Source: an uncultured Bacteroidota bacterium (GTDB taxonomy: Bacteria; Bacteroidota; Bacteroidia; Bacteroidales; P3). From it: a stretch of 64,000 nt of DNA. The translations under genes were made by a program, and so were the position numbers. The notes under the pieces were generated by a model. It made no database searches, had not been told where the DNA came from, and saw only the letters and a list, made by a program, of their open reading frames with translations. Positions 28,407 to 38,229 of the stretch are shown here, one piece after another (positions within the stretch are counted from its first letter, which is position 1; every line of letters begins with the position of its first letter). The stretch is taken from contig CADALO010000009.1 in assembly GCA_902788805.1 (NCBI GenBank), positions 47,917 through 111,916 of the forward strand. Direction: 5' to 3'.

Positions 28407-28569
28407 TGCTTTTTTTTGCGTATTTTTTCTTTCTAAACGATATATGTCTCTATTTTATTGTTACGCGAACAAAAGTTTTTTTTCGATTTTTTTCCGATTG
28501 TTTTTTGCCCGTAAAAAGCCTCTCTTTTTTCCGCCTCATAATCAGTCCATTCTCGTATCCGCTCCGTTT

Positions 28570-28660
28570 GTTGTCCGCTTGTTGTCCGCTTGATGTCCGC
28601 TTGTTGTCCGCTTTTAAAGCGGACAACAAGCGGACATCAAGCGGACAACAAGCGGACAAC
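28570..28660. repeat. Perfect 42-bp inverted repeat made of TTGTTGTCCGC units
   Basis: Arms 28570-28611 and 28619-28660 are exactly complementary around the 7-nt loop TTTTAAA. Each arm holds four tandem 11-bp units (GTTGTCCGCTT, one variant with GATG). Located between mrp and the Nudix gene; the loop-side T-run is too short for a classical terminator. Confidence 0.92.
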
Positions 28661-28698
28661 GACAGAAAACGATGCAGAACCAGCCTCGAGGTGTCGAT

Positions 28699-29124
28699 TT
28701 ATGCTTTTGCGGCCAGGATGCGGCCAAGCACCTCGCTGTGGTCGAACGCCAGCGGCGGCAGGGCGTTGAGGGGCCACCAGCGGGCCTCGGCTGCGTCGTC
28801 GCCGCCACGGGGCGATATGGTTGAGGGGTCGACGCAGGCGGTGAATATCACGCTTACGGTGCGTCCGCGCGGGTCGCGTCCTTCGCGCGAGGCAACGCAG
28901 GCCATTGCCAGCGTTATGTCGGCAAGGCCGGTTTCTTCCTGCAGCTCACGGGCTGCGGTGTGCTCTATGTCGCGGTCGGTCATATCGAAGAATCCGCCGG
29001 GGAATGCCCAGCAGTCTTTGTAGGGCTCGTTGCCGCGGCGTATGAGGAGCACTTGCGTGCGTTCAAGGTTGAACAGCACTATGTCGGCGGTCAGGGCCGG
29101 ACGAGGGTATTCGTAGGTGAACAC
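28699..29124 (-). CDS. Nudix hydrolase
   Basis: Hydrolyses nucleoside diphosphates linked to another moiety. Nudix box lies in FPGGFFDMTDRDIEHTAARE and LQEETGL; the REx2EE core is intact, but the preceding stretch is one residue longer than the usual spacing and the first Glu is Asp. Length 141 matches the single-domain form. The start MFTYEYPRPALTADIVLF resembles ADP-ribose/8-oxo-dGTP type proteins of Bacteroidetes; the substrate is unknown. It lies on the same strand as the TlpA-like gene 57 bp upstream. Confidence 0.9.
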   Translation of the reverse strand: MFTYEYPRPALTADIVLFNLERTQVLLIRRGNEPYKDCWAFPGGFFDMTDRDIEHTAARELQEETGLADITLAMACVASREGRDPRGRTVSVIFTACVDPSTISPRGGDDAAEARWWPLNALPPLAFDHSEVLGRILAAKA

Positions 29125-29129
29125 GAGGA

Positions 29130-29170
29130 TGGTTTGAAGGGTTGGAAAGGTTATAAGGGTTTTAAGGGGT
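29130..29170. repeat. G/A-rich degenerate repeat tract (copy 2)
   Basis: Short tract between the Nudix and TlpA-like genes carrying the same 17-mer, GGTTATAAGGGTTTTAA (29149-29165), found downstream of the mrp gene. Confidence 0.55.
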
Positions 29171-29181
29171 TCGGGGAATAT

Positions 29182-30300
29182 TTATTCGCCGAAGATTTCG
29201 CGCAGTTTGTTCTCAAGTTCCTGTCCGCGCAGGTTGCGGGCTATGATGCGTCCTTGGCGGTCAACGAGCACGGTGCTGGGGACACTGGTGATGCCGTAGG
29301 CGGCGCCGCCCGAGGAGGTCCAGCCGTTGAGGTCGCTTACGTGGTTGGGCCAGACGAGGTTGTCTTGGTCTATAGCCAGCAGCCATTGGTCGCGCTGTTT
29401 GTCGAGCGAGACGCTGTAGATTTCAAAGCCTTTGTCGTGGTAGCGGTGGTAGAGGCGCACGACGTTAGGGTTCTCCATTCGGCAGGGGCGGCACCAGGAT
29501 GCCCAGAAGTCGATCATCACTATCTTGCCGCGCAAGTCGCTGAGCTTGCGTATTTTGCCATCGGGGTCCTTCATTGCAATCTCGGGGGCTTCGCGACCCG
29601 GGACAAGGCTGCTTTTGACCTTGGAACTGATATATTGCACAAACTGGTTGTCGGCGTATTTGGGAGTCAATGCCTTCTCTACTGCCTCGAACAGGTCGAT
29701 GTAGGTGGCCATATCGTTGTCGAAATAGGTGACGAGGAAGGCCGAGATGAGCACGTCGGGATTGCTCTCTATCAGCTTGCGCACGTCGATGTTCTGCGAG
29801 GTCTGTTTCTGCTGGTAGAGCAGGCTCAGTTCGCGTTTGCGGTTCTCGCTTGTCTTGGGGTTGGTGTATTCCTTGTTGATGGTGTGAAACTCTTTTTCGT
29901 GGCGGTGCAGTATGCTGTTGAACTGCTGGTAGACCTGTGCGTTGCGCGAGCCTTTGGCCGTCGTTATGTCCAAGGTGTTCAGACTGTCGGCGTATTGCAG
30001 TTCGAGGTTTATCTTGTCTCTGGGCTCGAGCATCAGATGGACGGCGCGCTTGTCGAGTTCGGGGAATGCGATGATGTATAGCGTGGGTTTGGCCAGGTCA
30101 ATGTCGATTCTGATGGAGCTGTTGGGCTCGAAGGTTACGGTGTCGGCCATAATCATTTGGCTTCCGCTGATGTATCCGATGTGGGCTTGAGTGGCCTGCG
30201 TCGGGAAACCGGACATTTTGACTTGCACCCACGTGTTTTGGGCCGACAGGCCCGTGGTGGCTAACAGGAATAGAACTGCTGTTATTATACTATGTTTCAT
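29182..30300 (-). CDS. TlpA-like thiol:disulfide oxidoreductase with DUF4369-type N-domain
   Basis: Periplasmic, or membrane-attached, thioredoxin-fold protein. Signal peptide residues 1-20 (VLFLLATTGLSAQ), a beta-rich N-terminal domain of the DUF4369 type (~22-120), a helical middle region (~120-235), then a TlpA domain with MIDFWASWCRPCRMENP, whose CxxC is the redox centre, and the cis-Pro region ITSVPSTVLVDRQG. 372 residues is typical for this Bacteroidetes family. The S41 protease gene ends 11 bp upstream, so both are probably co-transcribed in envelope maintenance. Confidence 0.92.
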   Translation of the reverse strand: MKHSIITAVLFLLATTGLSAQNTWVQVKMSGFPTQATQAHIGYISGSQMIMADTVTFEPNSSIRIDIDLAKPTLYIIAFPELDKRAVHLMLEPRDKINLELQYADSLNTLDITTAKGSRNAQVYQQFNSILHRHEKEFHTINKEYTNPKTSENRKRELSLLYQQKQTSQNIDVRKLIESNPDVLISAFLVTYFDNDMATYIDLFEAVEKALTPKYADNQFVQYISSKVKSSLVPGREAPEIAMKDPDGKIRKLSDLRGKIVMIDFWASWCRPCRMENPNVVRLYHRYHDKGFEIYSVSLDKQRDQWLLAIDQDNLVWPNHVSDLNGWTSSGGAAYGITSVPSTVLVDRQGRIIARNLRGQELENKLREIFGE

Positions 30301-30311
30301 AATGTATGTGT

Positions 30312-31922
30312 TTACTTCATAAGTGACAAGGCCTCCTTTAGCTCTGGATCGTAGGGCAGCAGGAGGTAATAGAATGCGTTGTTTGAATAGAGCATATCGC
30401 CGATGCCGGCTTTGATGCGGGTGCGAATCTCTTCGCGATAGCGGGCTATGCCTTTGGCGTCGCGGGCAATGCCTTTTTTCTCGGCATTGGCGAACAGCTG
30501 TTCAAGCATAGCGTCGCTGACGGTGTAGTTCTTGAGGAACGACTCTTCGGTTGGGTGTTTCTGCTTGATTGTCGAGCCTTTGTAGGAGACATAGTCGAAG
30601 ATGTAGTCGCTCAGCAACCCTTTGTTCAGCAGGCGGTTGTAGTAGACTACGTTTTCGTCGCTCTTGTAGTGTATGGTGTGGTCGGGGTAGATGCCTCCTC
30701 CGCCGTATACGGTGCGCCCCTTGGCGGTGTAGTAGGGCGTGGAGTCGTTGATTTTGTACAGAGCCGAGTCGCCGTCGTATTCGTCTATGATATTCTGGGC
30801 AAAGTCGGCGTAGTACTCGTCGGTGCCTTTGTTGTACGGCCTTTGTATGCATCGTCCCGATGGGGTGTAATATCTTGATGTGGTGAGCTGTATGGCTGAC
30901 CTGTCGGGCAACGGAAAGCGCTGTTGGACAAGCCCTTTGCCGAACGAGCGGCGGCCCACGATGAGACCGCGGTCGTTGTCTTGCACGGCACCGGCCACGA
31001 TTTCGCTTGCCGAGGCCGAGTACTCGTCTATCATCACTATCAGTTCGCCTTTGCAGAAGAGTCCTCCGCGCGAGGAATGCTCTTCTTGGCGGCGTTGGTG
31101 CGCACCTTGGGTGTAGACTATCAGTTCGCGGTCTGGCAACAGTTCGTCGCAGATGCCCAGCGCGGCGCTGAGCAGTCCGCCGCTGTTGTCTCGCAGGTCG
31201 AGCACAAGTCGTTCCATACCTTTGGCTTTCAGGTCCTTCACTGCGTTGCAGAACTCGTCGTAGGTGGTCTCGCCAAAGCGGTCAAGCCGTAGATAACCAG
31301 TCTTTTTGTCGAGCATTCCGCTGTAGGTAAGGCTTGGCATAGATATTATGTTGCGCACCACTTTGAGGGTGGTTGTCTTGTGTTCACTAAGACGGTTTAT
31401 CGTGATGTCGACCATACTTTTGCGCGGTCCCCGCAGGCGCGCCACCACGCTGTCGAGTGACATTTTCTTGCCTGCAATGTCGAGACCGTCGATTTTGATG
31501 ATGCGGTCGCCGGCTTGCACTCCCGCACGCTCGGAGGGACCGCCGGGGATGACTTGCGTCACACATACGGTGTCGTTCTTCATCTGCAGCAGCAACCCTA
31601 CGCCTTCGAAGTTGCCACGCAGCGCTTCGGTTTCGCGTGCCAGCTCTTTCTGTGTAAGGTAAATGCTGTGCGGGTCGAGCGTTGAGAGCATTGCGGCATA
31701 GACTTTGTCCATTACCGAATCGGCGTCGAGCCGGTCGACATAGTTGCGGTCGACAATGCTCCAGATGGCGTTGAGCTTGGCGTCGCTCGGACCGTTGCCG
31801 AGGTCGACCACTACTGACTGTTGTTTGTAGGCGAGCGTTGCGGCAAGGGTGCCGACTAACGCCCCGAGCACCATCGCTATAATTACATATATAAGTGTTC
31901 TGTTTTTAGTCTTGTTTTCCAT
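30312..31922 (-). CDS. S41-family C-terminal processing protease (Ctp/Prc-like)
   Basis: Envelope serine protease. One N-terminal membrane anchor (LIYVIIAMVLGALVGTLAAT), a PDZ domain (~95-180; GVGLLLQMKND, AGVQAGDRIIKIDG), and the S41 catalytic core with LDLRDNSGGLLSAAL, the nucleophile Ser in DEYSASASEIVAGA and the general-base Lys in RSFGKGLVQQRF. A ~150-residue C-terminal extension follows (KQKHPTEESFLKNYTVS), usual for the Bacteroidetes form. 536 residues. Divergent from the BlaI gene; the TlpA-like gene follows on the same strand. Confidence 0.93.
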   Translation of the reverse strand: MENKTKNRTLIYVIIAMVLGALVGTLAATLAYKQQSVVVDLGNGPSDAKLNAIWSIVDRNYVDRLDADSVMDKVYAAMLSTLDPHSIYLTQKELARETEALRGNFEGVGLLLQMKNDTVCVTQVIPGGPSERAGVQAGDRIIKIDGLDIAGKKMSLDSVVARLRGPRKSMVDITINRLSEHKTTTLKVVRNIISMPSLTYSGMLDKKTGYLRLDRFGETTYDEFCNAVKDLKAKGMERLVLDLRDNSGGLLSAALGICDELLPDRELIVYTQGAHQRRQEEHSSRGGLFCKGELIVMIDEYSASASEIVAGAVQDNDRGLIVGRRSFGKGLVQQRFPLPDRSAIQLTTSRYYTPSGRCIQRPYNKGTDEYYADFAQNIIDEYDGDSALYKINDSTPYYTAKGRTVYGGGGIYPDHTIHYKSDENVVYYNRLLNKGLLSDYIFDYVSYKGSTIKQKHPTEESFLKNYTVSDAMLEQLFANAEKKGIARDAKGIARYREEIRTRIKAGIGDMLYSNNAFYYLLLPYDPELKEALSLMK

Positions 31923-32079
31923 TGCTGCTAAAACGACACAATGTTTTTTTTATTGTTGTATTGCGATTTTTTTGAAGGTTTTAGAATAAAAACAAAATTT
32001 TTTTTCATCAGTACACAATAATAAACTTAATGTCTCGTTTCGTAATTAGAAAAATAGTTACACGATAATATTTATAATT

Positions 32080-32430
32080 ATGAATAAAGAGCTGACAAAG
32101 GCAGAAGAACAGGTGATGCAAGCCATCTGGAAAGTGGGTGAAGGGTTTGCAAATGAAATAGTTGCCGCTGTTGAGAGCGATGTGGCTTACAATACGGTAC
32201 TCACAGTGGTGAGGGTGTTGGAACAGAAGGGTTTCGTGGCGCACGAGACTTTCAATCGCTCAAACCGCTATTATCCGCTCGTCAGTCGCGAACAGTATAT
32301 GCAGCAGCAACTGAGCAGTTTCACACAGCGCTATTTCGGTTCGTCGGCAAGGTCTCTGGTTTCATTCCTTGTCGACCGCAATGAAGTCACACTTGAAGAT
32401 TTGGAATCCATAACAAAGGAGATTGAATAA
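32080..32430 (+). CDS. BlaI/MecI/CopY-family transcriptional regulator
   Basis: Winged-helix repressor of 116 residues. The DNA-binding region is LTKAEEQVMQAIWKVGEGF, then YNTVLTVVRVLEQKGFV, and the dimerisation helices close the protein (FFGSS-like YFGSSARSLVSFLVD). In this family the repressor is inactivated by proteolysis triggered by a partner M56 membrane protease; that partner follows directly, with the stop and the next start overlapping as TAATG. It probably represses its own operon; no clear inverted-repeat operator was identified upstream. Confidence 0.92.
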   Translation: MNKELTKAEEQVMQAIWKVGEGFANEIVAAVESDVAYNTVLTVVRVLEQKGFVAHETFNRSNRYYPLVSREQYMQQQLSSFTQRYFGSSARSLVSFLVDRNEVTLEDLESITKEIE

Positions 32431-33680
32431 TGATACGTTGGGCATTCTTTTCAACTTTGGCGATCGGGCTCTTTTGGCTCGTTTATCGCCTCACGCTGGG
32501 ACGCGACCGATGGTTCCAGCTTTCGCGGGTGTATATTGTTTCCACCCTTGTCTTTGGGCTGGTGTTTCCGTTGGTGAGGATTCCGGTGGCCTCTTTGACG
32601 GGTGGAATGAGTCTGACAGTCTTGGATGAGGTCGTTGTTGGCTCATCTATTGCGGCTACGTCGTCTGTCGTTTCGCAAGGAGATGGCTTTTCGTTGCTTT
32701 CAGTAGTGTATCTGCTTGGAGTCGTGGTGTCTATGGCACTGTTGCTGTTCTCTTTGGGGCGTGTGGTTTTGCACCTGCATAAAATGAGTTATGAGCAACG
32801 GGGCAATCTTAAGTTGACGCTGTTGGACGACGACACATCGCCTTTCTCGTTCTTCAACCGCGTATTGATTGGGAGGAAGACAATGAGCGAGGATGAGCTG
32901 CGGTCGGTGCTGGCTCACGAGAGCGAGCACGTGCGCCTGCGGCATTCCTTGGATGTGCTTGCCGTGCGGTTTATCTGTTGCATTGTCTGGTTCAACCCTT
33001 TTGCCTGGCTGATGTTGCGCGAGTTGAAGGCTGTACACGAGTATCAGGCCGACGCTGCTACGGTTGAAAGTGTTGACCGTAAGAATTATTTCCGCCTGCT
33101 TTTCAGGCAGGCCATTGGTGTTGGATATGGCCATATCACAAATAAATTCAATAATATTAACATTAAAAAGCGAATCATTATGATGAAAAAACAAAAAACA
33201 CGCTATGGGGCCTGGAAGGTGCTGGCGGCCTTGCCGGTGGCGGCTCTGATGGTGGCGATGGGCTGCAAACCCAATGATGAGGCTGTGGCCGCCGACGATC
33301 AGGAACCCTCGGCCGTAGTTGCAGATGCGCAGCCTTCGATTGAGCCGGTAATCAGCGACACAAAACCCGATCCGTCGGTGCTTGACGAAGCCCCCGAATT
33401 TCCGGGAGGCAGTGAGGCCTTGAGAAATTATCTTATTGAAAACCTCCGATACCCCGATCAGGCCAAGAAGAATGGCGTAGAGGGTAGGGTGGTGGTCCTC
33501 TTTGGAATAGCGGAAGACGGCAGTATTCACAATGTCGAGGTGTCGCAAGGCATTGGAGGCGGCTGTGACGAAGAGGCTATCCGTGTTGTCAAGGCTATGC
33601 CCAAATGGAAGCCCGCCATTAAAGACGGGAAGCCTGCCGCAGGTCAGTACGCTCTGCCGATCAGCTTCAAACTCAAATAG
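32430..33680 (+). CDS. BlaR1-like M56 metalloprotease fused to a TonB C-terminal domain
   Basis: Membrane sensor/protease paired with the BlaI repressor. N-terminal half: about four hydrophobic segments (FFSTLAIGLFWLVYRL, VSMALLLFSLGRVVLHL, RFICCIVWFNPFAWLML) and the HExxH zinc site LAHESEHVRLRHSLD. After residue ~245 a new stretch begins with a hydrophobic segment (VLAALPVAALMVAMGC), a Pro/Asp/Glu linker and a TonB C-terminal domain (FPGGSEALRNYLIENLRYP, GRVVVLFGIAEDG). This fusion recurs in Bacteroidetes. The inducing signal is unknown: no beta-lactamase gene lies nearby. Confidence 0.9.
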   Translation: MIRWAFFSTLAIGLFWLVYRLTLGRDRWFQLSRVYIVSTLVFGLVFPLVRIPVASLTGGMSLTVLDEVVVGSSIAATSSVVSQGDGFSLLSVVYLLGVVVSMALLLFSLGRVVLHLHKMSYEQRGNLKLTLLDDDTSPFSFFNRVLIGRKTMSEDELRSVLAHESEHVRLRHSLDVLAVRFICCIVWFNPFAWLMLRELKAVHEYQADAATVESVDRKNYFRLLFRQAIGVGYGHITNKFNNINIKKRIIMMKKQKTRYGAWKVLAALPVAALMVAMGCKPNDEAVAADDQEPSAVVADAQPSIEPVISDTKPDPSVLDEAPEFPGGSEALRNYLIENLRYPDQAKKNGVEGRVVVLFGIAEDGSIHNVEVSQGIGGGCDEEAIRVVKAMPKWKPAIKDGKPAAGQYALPISFKLK

Positions 33681-33719
33681 GAGAATCTGATTGAATTCTA
33701 ATGTTGCACCTATTTTGTA

Positions 33720-33745
33720 GGCCGGCTGCCAATTGGCAGCCGGCC
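33720..33745 (+). terminator. Rho-independent terminator of the BlaI/M56 operon
   Basis: Perfect 11-bp stem GGCCGGCTGCC around AATT, followed by TTGTTTTG. Confidence 0.85.
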
Positions 33746-34035
33746 TTGTTTTGTTTTGTGGGTAGGATAAGGTTGCCTCTGCCTTTGAGGTGTTTTTAGG
33801 GGGATGAGGAAGAGTGATGAACGATGTGTTCAGAAAGAGTGGCAAAAATGTTTTCAACAGGTGTTGATAATTTTTCTCGAAAAGTGATATTTTGGCAAAA
33901 AAACGTGAGAAAAAAGTACTCCAAAACTGACAGAAAATGATGTTTGAAATGTAAAAATGTTAAGTTGTAATTTGTTTACAATCAATGCGGCTAAAAGATT
34001 TTAACTTTTTTTAAGAATGTTTGGCGTTCAAAGGT
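33746..34035. other. Noncoding spacer upstream of the ribosomal cluster
   Basis: About 290 bp with no coding character. The only feature is a back-to-back pair, TTTTCAACA (33851-33859) and TGTTGATAA (33862-33870), whose 9-mers resemble DnaA boxes. The rest is A/T-rich leader sequence up to the str promoter. Confidence 0.45.
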
Positions 34036-34066
34036 TTTGCCAGTATAAAAAATGGTTGTACTTTTG
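34036..34066 (+). promoter_or_regulatory. Promoter of the str/S10/spc/alpha ribosomal cluster
   Basis: TTTG (34036-34039), 19-bp spacer, TACTTTTG (34059-34066), with a start site near 34073 and a ~75-nt leader before rpsL. No other full promoter match was found further down the cluster. Confidence 0.8.
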
Positions 34067-34147
34067 CACTCCATTTTGTGGGCAGACTATGCCTGTAAAA
34101 TTGAACGGAAAACATTAATTTAGAAATAATAATATCAAAAAGAAACA

Positions 34148-34531
34148 ATGCCAACAATTCAGCAATTAGTTCGCAAAGGACGTCAGAAAATGGAGTACAA
34201 AAGCAAGTCTCCCGCCCTGGACTCTTGTCCGCAACGTCGTGGTGTCTGCACGCGTGTTTACACCACCACCCCTAAAAAACCTAACTCGGCTATGCGTAAG
34301 GTGGCCCGTGTGCGTTTGACCAACCAGAAGGAAGTCAATGCCTATATACCGGGTGAGGGTCACAACCTCCAGGAGCACTCCATCGTTATGATTCGTGGCG
34401 GTCGTGTAAAGGACCTGCCAGGCGTTCGTTATCACATCATCCGTGGTGCCCTTGATACCTCGGGAGTTGACGGTCGTCGCCAGCGTCGTTCGAAATACGG
34501 TGCAAAGCGTCCGAAACAAGCAGCAAAGTAA
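34148..34531 (+). CDS. rpsL: 30S ribosomal protein S12
   Basis: Decoding-centre protein. The [20 protein letters not shown] region and [14 protein letters not shown] carry the two Lys positions linked to streptomycin response in other bacteria; both are Lys here, so no known resistance substitution is seen. 127 residues. First gene of the cluster, 38 bp before rpsG. Confidence 0.98.
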   Translation: MPTIQQLVRKGRQKMEYKSKSPALDSCPQRRGVCTRVYTTTPKKPNSAMRKVARVRLTNQKEVNAYIPGEGHNLQEHSIVMIRGGRVKDLPGVRYHIIRGALDTSGVDGRRQRRSKYGAKRPKQAAK

Positions 34532-34568
34532 ATAGTTAAGTAATCAATGATTTTAGCTTGATAAAGAA

Positions 34569-35036
34569 ATGAGAAAAGCAAAACCGAAAAAGAGAATCAT
34601 CCTTCCGGATCCTAAATACAATGACGTTCTGGTTACCAAGTTCGTCAACAATCTGATGATGGGCGGCAAGAAGACTATCGCCTATAAGATTTTCTACGAG
34701 GCAATCGATGTGGTTGCTGACCGTACCAAAGAGGACGGCCTCGAGGTGTGGAAGAAGGCTTTGGCCAACATCACTCCTTCGGTCGAGGTTAAGAGCCGCC
34801 GTATCGGTGGTGCCACTTTCCAGGTGCCTACCGAAATCCGTCCCGAGCGCAAACAGTCGATCGGTATGAAGAACCTTATCAGCTTCTCGCGCAAGCGCAG
34901 TGAGAAGACGATGGCTCTGAAACTGGCCGCTGAAATCCAGGCTGCCTACAAGGAAGAAGGTGCCGCTTTCAAGCGCAAAGAGGATATCCACCGTATGGCC
35001 GAGGCCAACAAGGCTTTCTCGCACTTCAGATTCTAA
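34569..35036 (+). CDS. rpsG: 30S ribosomal protein S7
   Basis: Primary 16S rRNA-binding protein that nucleates the 30S head. [20 protein letters not shown] start and the conserved [19 protein letters not shown] segment are intact; 155 residues. It lies between rpsL and fusA, the standard str order. Confidence 0.98.
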   Translation: MRKAKPKKRIILPDPKYNDVLVTKFVNNLMMGGKKTIAYKIFYEAIDVVADRTKEDGLEVWKKALANITPSVEVKSRRIGGATFQVPTEIRPERKQSIGMKNLISFSRKRSEKTMALKLAAEIQAAYKEEGAAFKRKEDIHRMAEANKAFSHFRF

Positions 35037-35094
35037 TATTGTATATACATTATTTATATAGCAGATTTTTCAACCAGTCAAACAACTTAAAGCG

Positions 35095-37188
35095 ATGTCC
35101 GATTTACACTTGACAAGAAACATAGGAATTATGGCGCATATCGATGCCGGCAAAACGACAACGACTGAGCGTATCTTGTTCTATACGGGCAAGAACTACA
35201 AGTTGGGCGAGACCCACGAGGGTTCGGCCACAATGGACTGGATGGTCCAGGAGCAGGAGCGTGGTATCACTATCACTTCTGCCGCCACGACGGTTTATTG
35301 GGACTGGAAGAACAATCACTATAAATACAATATTATAGACACCCCAGGCCACGTGGACTTCACCGTTGAGGTAGAACGTTCGCTGCGTGTGCTTGATGGT
35401 GCCATTGCTATTTTCTGCGCCGTGGGTGGCGTTGAGCCGCAATCGGAGACGGTGTGGCGTCAGGCCGACAAGTACAAGGTGCCGCGTATCGCTTTTGTCA
35501 ACAAGATGGACCGTGCCGGTGCTGACTTTTTCTCGGTGGTTAACCAGATAAAGGAACGCCTGGGTGCCAACCCTATCCCCATCGAAATCCCTATCGGCCA
35601 GGAAGACCTGTACAAAGGCGTGGTGAATCTTATCACCAACAAGGCTCTGATATGGGACGAAGAGTCGAATGGCTCGAAGTTCTACGAGGTGCCGATGCCT
35701 GAAGACTTGAAGGATGTCGTTGCCGACTATCGCCAGAAACTCATTGAAGGTGTTGCCGAGGAGAACGAGGAACTGATGATGAAGTTTTTCGATGACCCTG
35801 ATTCAATAACCGAAGATGAGATTGTTGCCGAGATTCGCAAAGCAACACTGGCAATGAAGATCACGCCTGTGATGTGTGGCTCGGCTTTCAAGAACAAAGG
35901 TGTCCAGACTCTGCTCGATGCAGTGGCTGCTTTCCTGCCCTCGCCACTTGATATCAATGATGTCGAGGGTATCAACCCGAAGACCGAAAAAGAGGAGACG
36001 CGTAAGATTGACGTGAATGCTCCATTCTCGGCTTTGGCTTTCAAGATCGCCACGGATCCTTATGTTGGTCGTCTGTGTTTCTTCCGCGTTTACTCGGGTT
36101 CGCTCGATTCCGGTTCGTATGTCTACAATGCCAACACGGGTAAAAAAGAACGTATCTCGCGTATTATGCAGATGCACTCGAACAAGCAGAATCCTTTGGA
36201 CCGCATAGAAGCCGGCGATATTGGAGCCGCTGTGGGATTCAAGGATATCAAGACGGGGCATACTCTTTGTGATGAGCATCACCCCATCATACTTGAGTCG
36301 ATGAAGTTTCCTGAGCCTGTTATCAGTATCGCTGTCGAGCCTCTCACTCAGGGCGATATGGACAAGTTGACCAATGCATTGATGAAACTGGCAGAGGAAG
36401 ACCCCACATTCCGTGTCAAGACGGACGAGGTGTCGGGCCAGACTATCATTAGCGGTATGGGTGAGTTGCACCTGGATATCATTATGGACCGACTGCGTCG
36501 TGAGTTTGGCGTTGAGGTGAACCAAGGTCGTCCCGAGGTCGCCTACAAGGAGGCTATCACTCAGACCGTCCAGCATCACGAGATATACAAGAAGCAGACT
36601 GGAGGCAAGGGTAAGTTTGCCGACATCCTGTTTGAACTCGGACCAGCCGATGACGGTGTCAAAGGATTGCAGTTTGTCAACGAAGTCAAGGGCGGCAATA
36701 TTCCGAAGGAGTACATACCTGCCATTGAGAAAGGCTTTAAAGAGGCAATGATGAACGGTGTGCTTGCCGGATACCCCCTTGACAGCTTAAAGGTCCGTGT
36801 TATTGATGGCTCTTTCCACCCTGTCGATTCGGACCAGCTCTCATTCGAAGTATGTGCCAAGATCGGTTTCAAGAACGCCTGCCGCAAGGCTGGTGCCGTG
36901 CTGCTTGAGCCGATAATGAAACTTGAGGTGTTGACACCAGATGCCTATGTGGGTGATGTGACTGGCGACTTGAACCGCAGAAGGGGTATGCTGGAGAACA
37001 TCAGTGCCAAAGTCGGTGTTCAGGCAATACACGCTAAAGTTCCTCTGGAGCAGATGTTCGGTTATGTTACCTCACTGCGTACCATAACTTCGGGACGTGC
37101 AAACTCGACTATGGAGTTCTCGCATTATGCTGAGGTGAGCAGAGAACAGCAAGAAGCAATATTGAAAAGCAAATATATTTATTCATAA
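35095..37188 (+). CDS. fusA: Elongation factor G
   Basis: Ribosomal translocase GTPase. G1 [20 protein letters not shown]3 [15 protein letters not shown] and G4 [10 protein letters not shown] are intact, and domains II-V follow to a total of 697 residues. The run [13 protein letters not shown] in domain V is typical. It is the third str gene; rpsJ starts 21 bp later, and no tuf gene intervenes, as usual in this phylum. Confidence 0.98.
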   Translation: MSDLHLTRNIGIMAHIDAGKTTTTERILFYTGKNYKLGETHEGSATMDWMVQEQERGITITSAATTVYWDWKNNHYKYNIIDTPGHVDFTVEVERSLRVLDGAIAIFCAVGGVEPQSETVWRQADKYKVPRIAFVNKMDRAGADFFSVVNQIKERLGANPIPIEIPIGQEDLYKGVVNLITNKALIWDEESNGSKFYEVPMPEDLKDVVADYRQKLIEGVAEENEELMMKFFDDPDSITEDEIVAEIRKATLAMKITPVMCGSAFKNKGVQTLLDAVAAFLPSPLDINDVEGINPKTEKEETRKIDVNAPFSALAFKIATDPYVGRLCFFRVYSGSLDSGSYVYNANTGKKERISRIMQMHSNKQNPLDRIEAGDIGAAVGFKDIKTGHTLCDEHHPIILESMKFPEPVISIAVEPLTQGDMDKLTNALMKLAEEDPTFRVKTDEVSGQTIISGMGELHLDIIMDRLRREFGVEVNQGRPEVAYKEAITQTVQHHEIYKKQTGGKGKFADILFELGPADDGVKGLQFVNEVKGGNIPKEYIPAIEKGFKEAMMNGVLAGYPLDSLKVRVIDGSFHPVDSDQLSFEVCAKIGFKNACRKAGAVLLEPIMKLEVLTPDAYVGDVTGDLNRRRGMLENISAKVGVQAIHAKVPLEQMFGYVTSLRTITSGRANSTMEFSHYAEVSREQQEAILKSKYIYS

Positions 37189-37209
37189 AGATCTCTAAAC
37201 TAAAAAACC

Positions 37210-37518
37210 GTGAGTCAAAGAATTAGAATCAAACTCAAATCTTACGATCACAACCTCGTCGACAAGTCGGCTGAGAAGATCGTTAAGACCGTCAAGATGA
37301 CGGGGGCGGTGGTCAATGGTCCCATACCGCTGCCGACCAACAAAAAGATTTTTACTGTGAACCGTTCGACTTTTGTTAACAAGAAGTCACGTGAGCAGTT
37401 TGAACTCAGCTCGTACAAGCGTCTGATGGACATTGAAATCAATGACCGTACGAAGACCATCGATGCTCTGATGAAGCTGGAATTGCCCAGTGGTGTCGAA
37501 GTAGAAATCAAAGTGTGA
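37210..37518 (+). CDS. rpsJ: 30S ribosomal protein S10
   Basis: 30S head protein, also the NusB partner in transcription antitermination. [20 protein letters not shown], then [17 protein letters not shown]. The start is GTG at 37210, the only clear GTG start in the cluster, fixed by family alignment; 102 residues. Confidence 0.97.
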   Translation: MSQRIRIKLKSYDHNLVDKSAEKIVKTVKMTGAVVNGPIPLPTNKKIFTVNRSTFVNKKSREQFELSSYKRLMDIEINDRTKTIDALMKLELPSGVEVEIKV

Positions 37519-37599
37519 ATTAACTCAGCCAATGCCAATGCAGCATAATGCTGTACGTAAGCTGAAAACTAAAAACAACTAATCCATCAAAAAAAAGAA

Positions 37600-38229
37600 A
37601 TGTCAGGATTAATAGGAAAGAAAATTGGAATGACCAGTCTTTTTGATGCCGACGGTAAGCAGATACCGTGCACAGTTATTGAAGCTGGTCCTTGTGTTGT
37701 AACACAAGTTAAGTCTGTCGAAAAAGACGGCTATGATGCCATTCAGTTGGCTTTTGGTGAGAAGAAGGAATCTCATACCACCAAGCCTATGAAAGGCCAT
37801 TTTGCAAAGGCCGGTACTACTCCGAAGCGCTATCTCGCTGAGTTTTCGCGTTTCGAGGAAGGCCACAAAAAGAAATATGGTGAAGTGTTGACAGTCGAAG
37901 TCTTCCAGGAAGGCGAATATGTCGACGTTGTCGGAACTTCTAAAGGTAAAGGTTTCCAGGGCGTTGTCAAGAGACACGGTTTCGGCGGTGTTGGAGATCT
38001 CACTCACGGTCAGCACGACCGTCTCCGCGCTCCTGGTTCAATCGGTGCATCGTCCTATCCTTCGCGTATTTTCAAGGGTATGCGTATGGCTGGCCAGACT
38101 GGTAACCACCGCGTTAAGATTCAGAACTTGCAGGTTGTGAAGATTATCGCTGAGAAGAATTTAATGATTGTTAAAGGTTCTGTACCGGGACCCAAAGGTT
38201 CAATTTTAAAACTTGAAAGATGGAGTTAA
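37600..38229 (+). CDS. rplC: 50S ribosomal protein L3
   Basis: Early-assembly protein near the peptidyl-transferase centre. [20 protein letters not shown] start and the loop [20 protein letters not shown], where the methylated Gln lies in some bacteria; 209 residues. Its last ten bases overlap the rplD start. Confidence 0.98.
   Translation: MSGLIGKKIGMTSLFDADGKQIPCTVIEAGPCVVTQVKSVEKDGYDAIQLAFGEKKESHTTKPMKGHFAKAGTTPKRYLAEFSRFEEGHKKKYGEVLTVEVFQEGEYVDVVGTSKGKGFQGVVKRHGFGGVGDLTHGQHDRLRAPGSIGASSYPSRIFKGMRMAGQTGNHRVKIQNLQVVKIIAEKNLMIVKGSVPGPKGSILKLERWS

Noticed and set aside
28570..28660. CRISPR array
   Set aside because: Units are 11 bp with no spacers and the array is an inverted repeat; no cas genes occur in the window.
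28397..29023. Plus-strand frame across the TTGTTGTCC inverted repeat and Nudix gene
   Set aside because: It translates the repeat and the antisense of the Nudix gene.
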